From contig CAWAEC010000005.1 of assembly GCA_963781155.1 (NCBI GenBank), positions 186,001 through 250,000 on the forward strand: a stretch of DNA of 64,000 nt, read 5' to 3'. Origin of the DNA: PALSA-693 sp963781155 (GTDB taxonomy: Bacteria > Actinomycetota > Acidimicrobiia > Acidimicrobiales > Palsa-688). This document shows, piece after piece, positions 8,872 through 18,359 of the stretch (position 1 is its first letter; the number at the start of each line of letters is the position of its first letter). The notes under the pieces are model-generated. The model made no database searches and was not told where the DNA came from. It saw only the letters and a list, made by a program, of their open reading frames with translations. The position numbers and the translations under genes were made by a program.

Positions 8872-10002
8872 ATGGGCTCTCGTGCACCAGCGTGGCTGTT
8901 GGCCGGGGCTGGCGCGTCGGGGCTGGTGGCCGCCGCCGTGTCGCATCCTGTCGCGGCTCGCGCCGCGGCCGCCCAGGATTGGACGCCGTTCGTCCTGGTC
9001 GCCGGGCTGCTCCTGATCGGCCTGGTCGCGGACGACGACGGCCTCTTTGCGGCTGCCGGCCACAGCCTGGCTCGCTCCGCGCCAAGTGGCCTCGCCCTGT
9101 TTCTGGGCGCGGTGATCATGGTTGGCGCCGTCACTGCCGTGCTGAATCTCGATACGTCCGTGGCCTTCCTGACACCCGTACTCGTGTACACGGCCCGAAG
9201 CCGGGGCGAAGGCGAAGCCGTGCTCCTGTACGGTTGCCTGCTCCTGTCGAACGCCGGGTCCCTCTTATTGCCAGGATCCAATCTCACCAACTTGATCGTC
9301 CTCGGACATCTGCACCTCACGGGCGGCGAGTTCCTTTCGCACATGTGGCTCCCCGCGGCCGTCGCCCTCGGCGTGACCGCCGCCGTCGTGGGTGCGATGC
9401 AGCGCCGGGAACTCCGAATCCGCGTGGATAAGCCGGCCCCGTCGGAACAGCCCGTGTTGGGACTCGGTCTGGGCGCGGTCGCCGCCGCCGCCATTCTCGT
9501 GGTCGCCCTCCGTGGTCCTGCCCTACCCGTCGCAGCTGTCGGCGTCGGTGTCATAGCCGTCCGGCTGGTTACCCGCCGGGAAAGTTTGAGCCGGGTCATC
9601 GACGTGCTCGGGATCCCGGTGCTCGCAGGCCTTTTCGGGGTGGCGGTGGCGCTCGGAACCCTGGGCCGCGTGTGGTCGGGGCCGGCCAGGCTGTTGTCAC
9701 ACCTGGACCTGTGGGGCACTGCCGCAGTTGCCGCAGTTGCCTCCGTCTTGGTCAACAACCTTCCCGCTGCGTCCCTTCTCGCTGCTCGCACTCCGACGCA
9801 TCCCTTCGCGCTGCTGGTGGGGCTCAACATTGGGCCGAATTTGTTCGTCACGGGCTCGCTGGCCTGGTTTCTCTGGTTGCGGGCCGCCCGCACTGCCGGC
9901 GCCCAACCGTCGCTACGGAAGGCGACCACACTCGGGGCAATAGCCGCGCCGTTGTCCCTCGTCGCCGCTGTCGGCACCCTCTTCCTGACCGGATCTCGTT
10001 GA
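8872..10002 (+). CDS. ArsB/NhaD-type (ion transporter superfamily) membrane protein
   Basis: About 376 residues, almost all hydrophobic helices (roughly ten membrane segments). Two features recall the ArsB/NhaD/SLC13 superfamily: TAVLNLDTSVAFLTPVL, and later SNAGSLLLPGSNLTNLIVL, where polar breaks in helices bind the ion. A second repeat half contains ASVLVNNLPAASLL, the mirror-image hairpin. Probable role is anion or sodium/proton-coupled transport; the substrate cannot be read from sequence. No arsenic gene is adjacent (the ars cluster is 52 kb away). Start choice is weak: ATG 8872 has GGGAGG directly against it, and GTG 8848 upstream is possible. Confidence 0.75.
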   Translation: MGSRAPAWLLAGAGASGLVAAAVSHPVAARAAAAQDWTPFVLVAGLLLIGLVADDDGLFAAAGHSLARSAPSGLALFLGAVIMVGAVTAVLNLDTSVAFLTPVLVYTARSRGEGEAVLLYGCLLLSNAGSLLLPGSNLTNLIVLGHLHLTGGEFLSHMWLPAAVALGVTAAVVGAMQRRELRIRVDKPAPSEQPVLGLGLGAVAAAAILVVALRGPALPVAAVGVGVIAVRLVTRRESLSRVIDVLGIPVLAGLFGVAVALGTLGRVWSGPARLLSHLDLWGTAAVAAVASVLVNNLPAASLLAARTPTHPFALLVGLNIGPNLFVTGSLAWFLWLRAARTAGAQPSLRKATTLGAIAAPLSLVAAVGTLFLTGSR

Positions 10003-10107
10003 GGGATCCTCGAGCCGGTCGAGCCCTGCACACCGGCTAACCTCGGAAACGGAGCGGCACCCGACGAATTGGCCGTGTCCAGCCTTCATCGCCAGGAAGG
10101 GGGGATC

Positions 10108-10641
10108 ATGCCAACGATCAGCGGCCTCGGCCATGTTGGCCTGCACTGCTTTGATCTCGACGCCCAGGAACGGTTCTACACCGAGGTACTCGGGCTGACC
10201 AAGACCGACGAGGATCGCGCACGCGGACTCGTCTTTCTCTCCGCTCAACCCGACGTGGAACATCACGAACTGCTGCTGGTGTCCGGCCGCGACGTGGGGA
10301 AGGAGGCCCATGTCGTCCAGCAGATTTCGTTCCGCTGTCCGTCGCTCGTTGACGTACAGGGGTACTACCGCCGCTTCCAGGAGCGCGGCGTCCCGCTCGA
10401 CATGGTCGTCTCCCACGGGAACGCGGTCGGCGTGTATTTCTACGATCCCGAGGGAAACCGCGGGGAGATCTACTGCGCCACCGGTCTGGTCGCCCGTCAA
10501 CCCTTCCTCTTGCCGGTCAATCTGGATCGAGACGCGGAGGTCATTCTGCGGGAGGTGGGAGACGGGGTGGATCGCTACGGCGCCACCGGGGTCCTCGACC
10601 CGGATGCCGTGGAACAGCAGCACCTTGCGGCCGATGCCTGA
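10108..10641 (+). CDS. VOC-superfamily protein, extradiol dioxygenase/glyoxalase-like
   Basis: 177 residues with two paired beta-alpha-beta-beta-beta modules of the vicinal oxygen chelate fold. The first metal ligand is the His in GLGHVGLHC and the last is Glu in NRGEIYCATG; at the middle position, where dioxygenases have His, the sequence has Gln (VVQQISFRC), so classical extradiol cleavage is uncertain. ATG 10108 follows AGGAAGGGGGG. The FAH-family hydrolase begins 24 bases after its stop. That pairing is typical of aromatic meta-cleavage or related catabolism, but one gene pair does not fix the substrate. Confidence 0.8.
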   Translation: MPTISGLGHVGLHCFDLDAQERFYTEVLGLTKTDEDRARGLVFLSAQPDVEHHELLLVSGRDVGKEAHVVQQISFRCPSLVDVQGYYRRFQERGVPLDMVVSHGNAVGVYFYDPEGNRGEIYCATGLVARQPFLLPVNLDRDAEVILREVGDGVDRYGATGVLDPDAVEQQHLAADA

Positions 10642-10665
10642 GCGCCGAGCGGGCAGGACGCGGTC

Positions 10666-11499
10666 ATGAGACTGGTCACGGTACGCACGGATGATGGCAC
10701 CAGAGCGGGGCGGGTGGACGGCGGCGACGTGGTCGTTCTGCCGTTTGCCGATGTGGGCGACCTCTTGGCGTCGGGGGACGACTGGCCCTCCCGGGCGGGC
10801 GCGGACGGCCCGCGCCGGCCTCTGGAGGGGTCGGACCTGGCGCCGGTCGTTCCCCGGCCTTCGAAGGTGTTCTGCGTTGGGCTCAACTACCTCCGGCACG
10901 CCCAGGAAGCCGGGCGGGAGGTTCCGTCGCATCCAACTCTCTTCGCCAAGTTCGCCGAGGCTCTTACCGGCCCCAACGACGACATCACCCTGCCGGCAGC
11001 ATCCGAGAGCGTCGATTGGGAGGCCGAGCTGGTAGTGGTCATCGGCCAGAGCATCCGCAACGCCACCGAGGAAGTTGCCGGCGGCGCCATTGCCGGCTTT
11101 TCGGTGGGCAACGACGTCAGCATGCGTGACTGGCAGCGCCGGACGAGCCAGTGGCTGCAAGGCAAGACGTGGGAGGCTTCTTCGCCTGTCGGGCCGGCGC
11201 TGGTCACTGCCGACGAACTGGGCGCCGTCCGGCCCGACCTGGCCATCTCCTGCCTGGTCGACGGTCAGCCCATGCAGGAAGGCCGAACCGCCGACCTGCT
11301 CTTCGACCCGGTCGACGTGGTGGCATACGCCAGCACCATCATCACCCTGCGACCCGGGGATCTCATCTTCACCGGGACCCCTGATGGGGTGGGGATGGCC
11401 CGCAACCCGCCCGTGTTCCTGGCGGACGGCCAGGTGGTGACGACCCGCATCGACGGCCTCGGCGAGCTGGTGAACACCTTCATCGCCGAAAAGCCCTGA
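10666..11499 (+). CDS. Fumarylacetoacetate hydrolase-family protein
   Basis: 277 residues. The C-terminal FAH fold is clear: FCVGLNYLRHAQE, FAKFAEALTGPND, the metal-binding acidic motif DWEAELVVVIG, then GNDVSMRDWQ and IFTGTPDGVGM. Family members cleave C-C bonds of beta-diketone or oxoacid substrates, or decarboxylate and isomerise homoprotocatechuate pathway intermediates, using Mg or Ca. The gene follows the VOC gene on the same strand with a short gap, consistent with one small catabolic operon. The divergent-facing LysR gene ends 22 bases beyond its stop on the opposite strand. Exact substrate unknown. Confidence 0.88.
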   Translation: MRLVTVRTDDGTRAGRVDGGDVVVLPFADVGDLLASGDDWPSRAGADGPRRPLEGSDLAPVVPRPSKVFCVGLNYLRHAQEAGREVPSHPTLFAKFAEALTGPNDDITLPAASESVDWEAELVVVIGQSIRNATEEVAGGAIAGFSVGNDVSMRDWQRRTSQWLQGKTWEASSPVGPALVTADELGAVRPDLAISCLVDGQPMQEGRTADLLFDPVDVVAYASTIITLRPGDLIFTGTPDGVGMARNPPVFLADGQVVTTRIDGLGELVNTFIAEKP

Positions 11500-11520
11500 C
11501 GCCCCGGCCGACTGTCACTC

Positions 11521-12402
11521 TCACGGGGTCGCCGGCAGGACCTCACGGAGAACGGCAGCAAATGAGTCGGCCGGGCCCGACAGGGGAAAGCCGCGCCGCC
11601 TGACGACTCCAAGCGTCCGGGAGATGGACAACCCCCGGACCGGCACCGCCTGCACACCCGGCTCGGTCCGCAAACCTGCGCGGCTCACAAACGCCAGGCT
11701 GCCGGTGGTGACAACCATCTGCAGGATGGAGGGAATGGACCGCAGTTCCATGCCCACGTCGATCTCCACCCCGGCCGCCCTGAGCCGGTCGTCGATGATG
11801 TGCCGGATGGCGCTGCCCGATTCGAATCCGACAAAGCTCTTCCCGTCCAGGTCCCGGGCGCTGATTCGCTGCCGCAAGATCGGATGATCCGCTCTGGCAG
11901 CCAGGACAATCTCGTCAACGAAACGATCAGTGATGTCCAGGTCCCGGACCGCGACGGGGAGGGTGACGATGCCCAGCTCGAGACTGCCCGCACTGACTTC
12001 GGACGCGATCTGGTGGCTCCCGGCCTCCTTGACAACGAAGCGCAGACCAGGGTGCCTGGACTGGAACTCGGCAATCGCCGGAGGGAGAAGGTACGACGTC
12101 ACGGTGGCGCCTCCGCCGACTCGCACGGTGCCGCGTCGCAGGCCCTGGTACTCGAGCAGGTTCTGACGCAGCTGGTCGTAGCGGGCCACGATGGCGCGGC
12201 CTTCGTCGGCTGCCTGGCGGCCCATCTCGGTGAGCTCGACACCGTGCCGGCCTCGAACCAGAAGGTAGGCACCGAGGTCTCTCTCCAGTTGCTGGAGACG
12301 GCGGGACAGAGCCGACTGGCTGACGGCCAGCTCGTCGGCTGCGTCCGTGATCGTCCCGGCGTCGGCGACGGCCAGCAGCGAGCGAAGCAAGACCAGATCC
12401 AT
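11521..12402 (-). CDS. LysR-family transcriptional regulator
   Basis: 293 residues. N-terminal winged helix-turn-helix (about residues 1-60: LLRSLLAVADAGTITDAADE, then SQSALSRRLQQLERDLG) and a periplasmic-binding-like effector domain (GTVRVGGGATVTSYLLPPAI, then VKEAGSHQIASEV). Start ATG at 12402. It is transcribed away from acnB, with only about 74 bases between their likely starts. LysR proteins commonly control the divergent neighbour, so regulation of acnB is a reasonable inference; the effector is not predictable. It is convergent with the FAH/VOC operon. Confidence 0.9.
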   Translation of the reverse strand: MDLVLLRSLLAVADAGTITDAADELAVSQSALSRRLQQLERDLGAYLLVRGRHGVELTEMGRQAADEGRAIVARYDQLRQNLLEYQGLRRGTVRVGGGATVTSYLLPPAIAEFQSRHPGLRFVVKEAGSHQIASEVSAGSLELGIVTLPVAVRDLDITDRFVDEIVLAARADHPILRQRISARDLDGKSFVGFESGSAIRHIIDDRLRAAGVEIDVGMELRSIPSILQMVVTTGSLAFVSRAGLRTEPGVQAVPVRGLSISRTLGVVRRRGFPLSGPADSFAAVLREVLPATP

Positions 12403-12476
12403 CCATGTGATTCTTGCATGCTAATGATGCGAACTATGCGCTATACACAGAGCAGTCCGGCCCGTACCGTTGGAAT

Positions 12477-15027
12477 GTGCTTACCGCGTACCAAGACCAC
12501 GAAGCCCAACGAGGCGCACTGGGCATTCCCCCGCTGCCCCTGAACCCGGCCCAGGTGGTCGATCTGATCGCACAGCTGCGCAGCGCCAACCAAGCCGGCG
12601 CGGACGTTGATCCGCTCCTTGAACTCCTCACCCATCGGGTCCCCGCTGGAGTCGATGAGGCGGCCCGCCAGAAGGCAGATTTCCTGGCTGCTATCGCCAG
12701 CGGGCGAGAGGCGATCCCGGCCATTTCGCCCCGCCACGCGGTCGAACTGCTCGGCACCATGCTTGGCGGGTACAACGTGACCGTTCTGGTCGGACTGCTC
12801 GACGATCCCGAACTCAGGGATGTCGCGGCCCGGGAGTTGGCCAGCACGCTGCTGGTCTTCGATGCGTTCCACGATGTGGCCGAGCGGGCCAGGCACGGCA
12901 ACCCATCTGCCCGGGCCGTCCTGCAGGCCTGGGCCGAGGCCAAATGGTTCACCTGCCGTGCCCCACTCCCGGACGAGCTGCACCTGACCGTGTTCAAGAT
13001 CGACGGCGAAATCACGACCGATGACCTCTCGCCGGCTCCGGAGGCGTGGTCACGTCCGGACGTGCCCCTGCACGCCCGATCCCTCCTGGAAAAGCGAGTC
13101 GGCCCCGGTGTGGCCATCCACCGGATTGCCGAGCTCAAGGCCGCCGGCCGTCCGATTGCGTTCGTGGGCGATGTGGTCGGCACCGGATCCTCGCGCAAGA
13201 GCGCCGTGAATTCGCTGCAGTGGCACGTCGGCACCGATATTCCGTTCGTCCCCAACAAACGTCAGGGCGGCGTGGTCATCGCAGCCGAAATGGCTCCCAT
13301 CTTTTTCAATACCCTCCGCGACGCAGGCGCCTTCCCGATCGAATGCCAGGTGGACGGTATGGCCACCGGGGATCACATCGTGCTCCGGCCCCATGAGGGG
13401 CGCATCGACCATGCGGACGGCCCGCGTATCGCCGAATTCCGCCTGGGCTCGGATCGGCTGCTCGACGAGGTGCGGGCGGGCGGCCGGGTTCCGCTCATCG
13501 TGGGGCGTACCCTCACGAGCAAGGCCCGGGACGCACTGGGTCTGGAGCCGAGCCCAGTCTTCCGTGGTCCAGCCCGCCCCCGGGCCCTCCCCGGCTACAC
13601 GCTGGCTCAGAAGATCGTCGGTCAGGCCTGTGGCGTGGCTGGCGTTGCGCCCGGAACCTGCTGCGAGCCGACGGTCTCGACCGTTGGCAGCCAGGACACG
13701 ACCGGGCCCATGAACCGCAACGAGCTTCTCGACCTGGCCTGTCTCGGTTTCTCCGCCGATCTCGTGCTCCAGACCTTCTGCCATACCGCGGCGTATCCCA
13801 GACCGATCGACATCGAGACCCAACGAACGCTCCCGGAGTTCATGGGCAGCCGGGGCGCGATCGTCCTTCGCCCCGGCGACGGGATCATCCATAGCTGGTT
13901 GAACCGCATGCTGCTCCCCGATCAGGTCGGGACAGGGAGCGATTCTCACACCCGTTTTCCACTGGGAATCTCCTTTCCGGCAGGGTCTGGACTCGTCGCC
14001 TTCGCCGCCGCCATGGGCGTCATGCCGATCGACATGCCGGAGTCGGTACTCGTGCGCTTCCACGGCGCGACGCGGCCCGGCATCACCTTGCGCGACCTGG
14101 TACACGCCATCCCCTACGCCGCTCGCCAGCAGGGCCTGCTGACGCTCGATCCCTCTGCGAAACGCAACGTGTTCAGCGGCAGGATCGTGGAGATCGAAGG
14201 CCTGGAACAGCTGAGCGTGGAGCAGGCGTTCGAGCTGACCGACTCGACCGCCGAACGGTCAGCCGCCGGGTGCACCATCACACTCTCGGAGCGATCCGTG
14301 ACCAGCTACCTGGAATCGAATCTGGCCCTGCTGCACTGGCTCATCGATTCGGGCTACCAGGACGCCCGGTCCCTGGCACGGCGGGCACATGCCATAGAAC
14401 GCTGGTTGGCCAACCCCGCCCTCCTCCGCGCCGACCGAGCGCGCCACCTACGCCGCCACGGTCGAGGTCGATGCCGGCGCCATCGACGAGCCGCTCCTCG
14501 CCTGCCCGAACGATCCCGACAACATCCGGCCCCTCTCCGAGGTGGCGGGCCGGCCCATCGACGAAGTGTTCATCGGATCCTGCATGACGAATATCGGACA
14601 TTTCCGGGCTGCGGGGCAGGTGCTGGCTCGGCTCGGCCGCCACGTACCCACCACGTTGTGGATCGCGCCGCCGACACGGATGGACGAGGCCCAGCTCCGC
14701 CAGGAGGGCTACTACCGCACCTTCGCCGAGGCCGGGGCCCGGACGGAGATCCCGGGCTGCTCGCTCTGTATGGGAAATCAGGCCCGGGTGGCCCCGAACG
14801 CCACTGTCGTCTCGACCTCCACCCGCAATTTCCCCAACCGTATGGGCGAAAAAGCGGACGTGTTCCTGGCGTCGGCCGAAGTGGCCTCGGTTGCCGCCGT
14901 CGAGGGCAGGTTGCCTTCCGTCGCCGACTATTTCGACCAGGTGGGTGCCATCGACACCGCCGCTGCTGACATCTACCGGTTCCTGGACTTCACCCAGCTG
15001 CAGCTGGCGGCGATCGAGGGCCGGTAA
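12477..15027 (+). CDS. acnB: Aconitate hydratase B (AcnB), one frameshift
   Basis: Citrate/isocitrate isomerase of the TCA cycle with AcnB domain order: HEAT-like N-terminal domain, swivelling domain (GDVVGTGSSRKSAVNS), then the catalytic core (QDTTGPMNRNEL, GTGSDSHTRFPLG). The Fe-S ligands are in GSCMTN and CSLCMGN near the end. GTG 12477 is chosen because LTAYQDHEAQRGALGIPPLP aligns with the AcnB N-terminus; ATG 12414 would add an unsupported leader. Near 14425-14440 the frame breaks: after ERWLANPALLRAD the sense continues one base later as TERATYAATVEVDAG. The span of 2551 bases is 3n+1, fitting one inserted base. About 850 residues, close to the 865 of E. coli AcnB. Most actinobacteria rely on AcnA, so AcnB is a useful taxonomic hint. 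Confidence 0.92.
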
Positions 15028-15276
15028 TCCCTGCGGCACGCGGACACGTCGGGAGGCACCGGGAGGCGAGCTCGATGTCCCTGCCCTCGTCGGCCACCGA
15101 GCTCGCGTTCCCCGATGATCAGGCGGGTTGTCCCTCACCGCCCGACCGAATCGTATGCTCGCAGGCCGACATCAACGTCGGAACAACGCAGCGACACGCC
15201 TTCCCCATTTGTCTTTTCGACGGGCCGCCGGCGGGCACTGAAGCGACCGCCGGGCCGCGCCGGCACTGCCCAGTTG

Positions 15277-15705
15277 TCAGGTCCGCGGTTCGGGTGTGAT
15301 CCGCTCCCGCATGGCCAGGGCGGTCAGAAGCTTGCGGGTGATCGACGGCGATGTGTCGAGCAGCGTGCTGAACTCGCCAGAGTTCAGCACCAGGTACTCG
15401 CCCGGCCCATCCGCCACCACCGTGGCATGCCTCGGGCCGTGATCGAGGAGCGCCATCTCTCCGAAGAAGTCCCCCGGGCCGAACTCGGCCACTACTGAAC
15501 CATCGACGAGGCAGCGGGCCTTGCCCTCCAGGACCAAGAAGAACTCGAACCCCGGCTTGCCCTGCTCTGTCAGCGTCGCTCCGTCGGGTACCCGCAGGGG
15601 AACACCGAGGCTGGCCAGCTGCCGCAGCTCCTTCTTGTTGCACTCGGAGAACAACGGGACAGTGTGCAGCCAGTCGATGACTTCTTTGGGCACACCTCGA
15701 GCCAT
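15277..15705 (-). CDS. Cyclic nucleotide-binding domain protein
   Basis: 142 residues made almost entirely of one cNMP-binding beta-roll: FSECNKKELRQLASLG, EQGKPGFEFFLVLEG, and the phosphate-binding cassette GDFFGEMALLDHGPRHATV, which keeps the Glu and Arg that hold the cyclic phosphate and ribose. There is no DNA-binding domain, so it is not a complete Crp/Fnr regulator. Such stand-alone domains may act as cAMP sensors through protein contacts. The region between it and acnB (about 250 bases) has no gene I can support. Confidence 0.88.
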   Translation of the reverse strand: MARGVPKEVIDWLHTVPLFSECNKKELRQLASLGVPLRVPDGATLTEQGKPGFEFFLVLEGKARCLVDGSVVAEFGPGDFFGEMALLDHGPRHATVVADGPGEYLVLNSGEFSTLLDTSPSITRKLLTALAMRERITPEPRT

Positions 15706-15820
15706 GGTTCACTGCCTCCCCTCGCTCCACGACCGACCCCGGACGCGTGCCGCCAGTGTGGCATACGACGTGGGCTGCTTCCACGACGGCCGGCGCAAAG
15801 GAGCCGCGCGCCAACCGTCC

Positions 15821-16609
15821 CTACAGCTCGGCTTGCAGGGCCTGCCGTTGCTCGGCGACGAAGGAGAGGGCCATGTTCATGCCGGCGACGTGGCCCTCTT
15901 CTTGCAACCGGGCGTAGGCGGGATCGCCGGCGCACGCCCGGCTCTCCATGATGTCCCGGTTGTACTCGATGCGAAGCATGACGTCGTCGATGAAGCCGGT
16001 CCGGTCCGCCAGTCCGTAGTTGTCGAGCAGGATGCGCAACCGGCGCCCGTAATCGGGCTTGTGCCGCCATCCGAACGCCCGGCCGATCAGGGGATGCTGC
16101 AACGGCACCCACTGCCAGGCGACAAAGGCCAGGTCGGAGCGAGCCGTGCCTGGACCGATCAGGTCCCAATCGATGAATCCCCGGAGGTTGCCCCCATCCA
16201 CCACCACGTTGTACGGGGCCAGGTCGTGATGACAGACGATTTGGTCGGGCTGCAGTTCGCCACCACCGGAATGCCAGGGGATCGCACCGCCGGGGCGGAA
16301 GTCGGCGACGGCGGCGTGGTACCGGGCGGTCGCCGCCCCCATCTGGGCCAGGAGTTCCTCCTCCCAGATCCAGTCGGGCCAGGGCATGGCGGCGCCGACG
16401 GTGGCTCCCGGGATATACGACAGCACCTCCCGACCCTGGCCATCGAACCCTTCCGGCTCCGGAGCCAGGTCGAAGCCGCGCTCACGCACGTGCCGGAGCA
16501 GCGCGTGAACCGTCGGCGTCCAGGGGCCGGCGGGCCGGTGCACGCTGTTGTCGATTCTGACGACAAGGTTGAGTTTCCCCCCGGCCAGCGGGGTCTCTCG
16601 GTCGCTCAC
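15821..16609 (-). CDS. Aminoglycoside phosphotransferase-family kinase
   Basis: 262 residues of APH/choline-kinase fold. The catalytic loop is VCHHDLAPYNVVV (HxDxxxxN) and the metal-binding segment GFIDWDLIGPG, followed by DLAFVAWQWVPL. The N-terminal lobe is short. The family phosphorylates hydroxyl groups on small molecules; drug resistance is only one of its roles. It lies divergent to an ACAD10/11-like acyl-CoA dehydrogenase. In animals ACAD10/11 contain both an APH-like kinase and a dehydrogenase for 4-hydroxy-acid breakdown, so a split version is possible. The N-terminal part is not closely ACAD-kinase-like by eye, so this is only a suggestion. Confidence 0.85.
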   Translation of the reverse strand: MSDRETPLAGGKLNLVVRIDNSVHRPAGPWTPTVHALLRHVRERGFDLAPEPEGFDGQGREVLSYIPGATVGAAMPWPDWIWEEELLAQMGAATARYHAAVADFRPGGAIPWHSGGGELQPDQIVCHHDLAPYNVVVDGGNLRGFIDWDLIGPGTARSDLAFVAWQWVPLQHPLIGRAFGWRHKPDYGRRLRILLDNYGLADRTGFIDDVMLRIEYNRDIMESRACAGDPAYARLQEEGHVAGMNMALSFVAEQRQALQAEL

Positions 16610-16850
16610 GGTTCGGTTGACAATGCCATGCCGGGGCCAGTCTTACCGTTCTTCCGGGCGACCCCACCGACTCGGCGCCGGCTTGGGCCGCCGGTTCGAC
16701 GGCCAGGTGCCAAATCTCGAGGTCCCCGGGCCCGGGAGTATGTGCAACTATCGGAGCCACCGCCAGGCCGGCACCGCCGCCGACCGGGCACACGTGGACC
16801 ACCCACCTGCCGTGATCCACCATCGGTAGCCGACCCCGGAGGTTCGAGCC

Positions 16851-18074
16851 ATGCCCTACGCATTCACCGACGCCGGCCTCGCCGTGCAGCAGGAAGTCCG
16901 CAGATTCATGGACGACCACATCTACCCGAACGAGGCGGAGTACCACGAACAGGCCGCGGAGGTCGGACCAACCGGCTACCCCCCGATCATGGACAAGTTG
17001 AAGGCAGCGGCCCACGAACGCGGGTTGTGGAACCTGTTCCTGCCCCACCTGGCGCCCGACGCACCGGGGACCAAACTGTCGAACCTCGACTACTCGCCGG
17101 TCTCCGAGCAGCTGGGAAAGACCACGTTTGCTTCCGAAACGCTCAACTGTTCCGCTCCCGACACCGGCAACATGGAGATCCTCAACGTGTACGGCTCCGA
17201 GCGGGTCAAGCAGGTCTGGCTGGCTCCGCTACTCGAGGGGGAAATCCGCTCCGCCTATTGCATGACCGAGCCGGACACGGCCTCGTCGGACGCCACCAAC
17301 GTGCGACTGCGAATCGAACACGACGGGGATGAGTACGTGCTGAACGGAACCAAGTGGTTCAGCTCGGGTGCTCTGGCGGACCGGTGCAGGGTGCTGATCG
17401 TCATGGGCAAGACGGACCCCTCCGCCTCGGCCCACTTGCAGCAATCCATGGTCGTGGTGCCGAAAGCCAACCGGGGGGTGTCGTTTGGCCGGAGTCCCCA
17501 GGTGTTCGGCTACACCGACGTGGGCGGCCACCCGGAGGTGATCTTTGACAACGTCCGGGTGCCGGCGGACAATCTCCTCGGCGAGGAAGGGGGCGGCTTC
17601 GCCATATCACAGGCCCGGCTGGGACCCGGTCGCATCCACCACTGCATGCGCGCTATCGGGGTGGCCGAGCGGGCCCTCGAGATCATGGTGCGCCGTTCAC
17701 TGGAACGGACCACGTTCGGGACTCTGGTCGCCCAGAAGGGGCTGATTCAGGACTGGATCGCAGAGGCGCGCATCGAGATCGACATGGCTCGCGAGTACGT
17801 GCTCCGTACCGCCCACGCCATGGACACGGTTGGCAACAAGGCCGCCGCCACGGAGATCTCGGGCATCAAGGTGGCGATTCCGAACATGGTGCTCAAGGTC
17901 CTCGACCGCGCCATTCAGGTGCATGGCGCCGCAGGCGTGACCCAGTTCTTCCCGCTGGCCGAGATGTACGCCCATGCCCGGACGCTTCGGATCGTCGACG
18001 GTCCCGACGAGGTGCACAAGATGACGATCGCCCGGCGGGAGATCCGTAAATACGCACCGGACTTCCGGATCTAG
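16851..18074 (+). CDS. ACAD10/11-like acyl-CoA dehydrogenase
   Basis: 407 residues, full-length flavin acyl-CoA dehydrogenase fold. FAD and substrate regions are recognisable: YCMTEPDTASSDATNVRL, NGTKWFSSGA, QVFGYTDVGGHPEVIFDNVRV, RLGPGRIHHCMRAIGVAERA, and the C-terminal VHGAAGVTQFFPLAEMYA then RIVDGPDEVHKM. These segments closely follow ACAD10/11 rather than short- or medium-chain enzymes. A ribosome site GGAGG lies upstream of the ATG. Neighbours are the divergent APH-like kinase and, downstream, a convergent rsfS operon separated by two inverted-repeat hairpins. Confidence 0.92.
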   Translation: MPYAFTDAGLAVQQEVRRFMDDHIYPNEAEYHEQAAEVGPTGYPPIMDKLKAAAHERGLWNLFLPHLAPDAPGTKLSNLDYSPVSEQLGKTTFASETLNCSAPDTGNMEILNVYGSERVKQVWLAPLLEGEIRSAYCMTEPDTASSDATNVRLRIEHDGDEYVLNGTKWFSSGALADRCRVLIVMGKTDPSASAHLQQSMVVVPKANRGVSFGRSPQVFGYTDVGGHPEVIFDNVRVPADNLLGEEGGGFAISQARLGPGRIHHCMRAIGVAERALEIMVRRSLERTTFGTLVAQKGLIQDWIAEARIEIDMAREYVLRTAHAMDTVGNKAAATEISGIKVAIPNMVLKVLDRAIQVHGAAGVTQFFPLAEMYAHARTLRIVDGPDEVHKMTIARREIRKYAPDFRI

Positions 18075-18120
18075 CTCAGCTCGGCGCCCCCGACCCCCGG
18101 AAGCGGCGCGGCGGTCGATG

Positions 18121-18166
18121 CGACAGAGAAAGATCCACGCGGCCGGCCCTGACCTCTTCTCTGTCG
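18121..18166. repeat. Inverted repeat hairpin, copy 1
   Basis: CGACAGAGAA (18121-18130) is perfectly complementary to TTCTCTGTCG (18157-18166), a 10-bp stem around a 26-base GC-rich loop. It lies between convergent genes. A second copy of the same arms follows 75 bases later. Confidence 0.8.
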
Positions 18167-18195
18167 TGGTCCACGGTTTCGCAGGGTGTGAATTG

Positions 18196-18241
18196 CGACA
18201 GAGAAAGCGTGGAAGAGCGGCCAACCATTCTTTCTCTGTCG
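18196..18241. repeat. Inverted repeat hairpin, copy 2
   Basis: CGACAGAGAAAG (18196-18207) pairs perfectly with CTTTCTCTGTCG (18230-18241), a 12-bp stem with a 22-base loop. Arms match copy 1 but the loop sequence differs, which suggests structure or a binding motif is what is kept. Could be a bidirectional terminator without a clear T-run, or a small palindromic repeat element. Confidence 0.8.
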
Positions 18242-18359
18242 TATCGCCCGTATCGCGCTTCCTCCGGTCCTTCCGGGCACAACCTGCACGGGCGCGAAGG
18301 GACCACCGTGGCAGCCGCGCCGCTGGAAGCGCCCCTAGCCCCTGGCTGCCGGGGGTTCC

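Noticed and set aside
15521..17332. 603-residue plus-strand frame
   Set aside because: Covers the antisense of the cNMP-binding and APH-like genes and an out-of-frame part of the acyl-CoA dehydrogenase; no domain.
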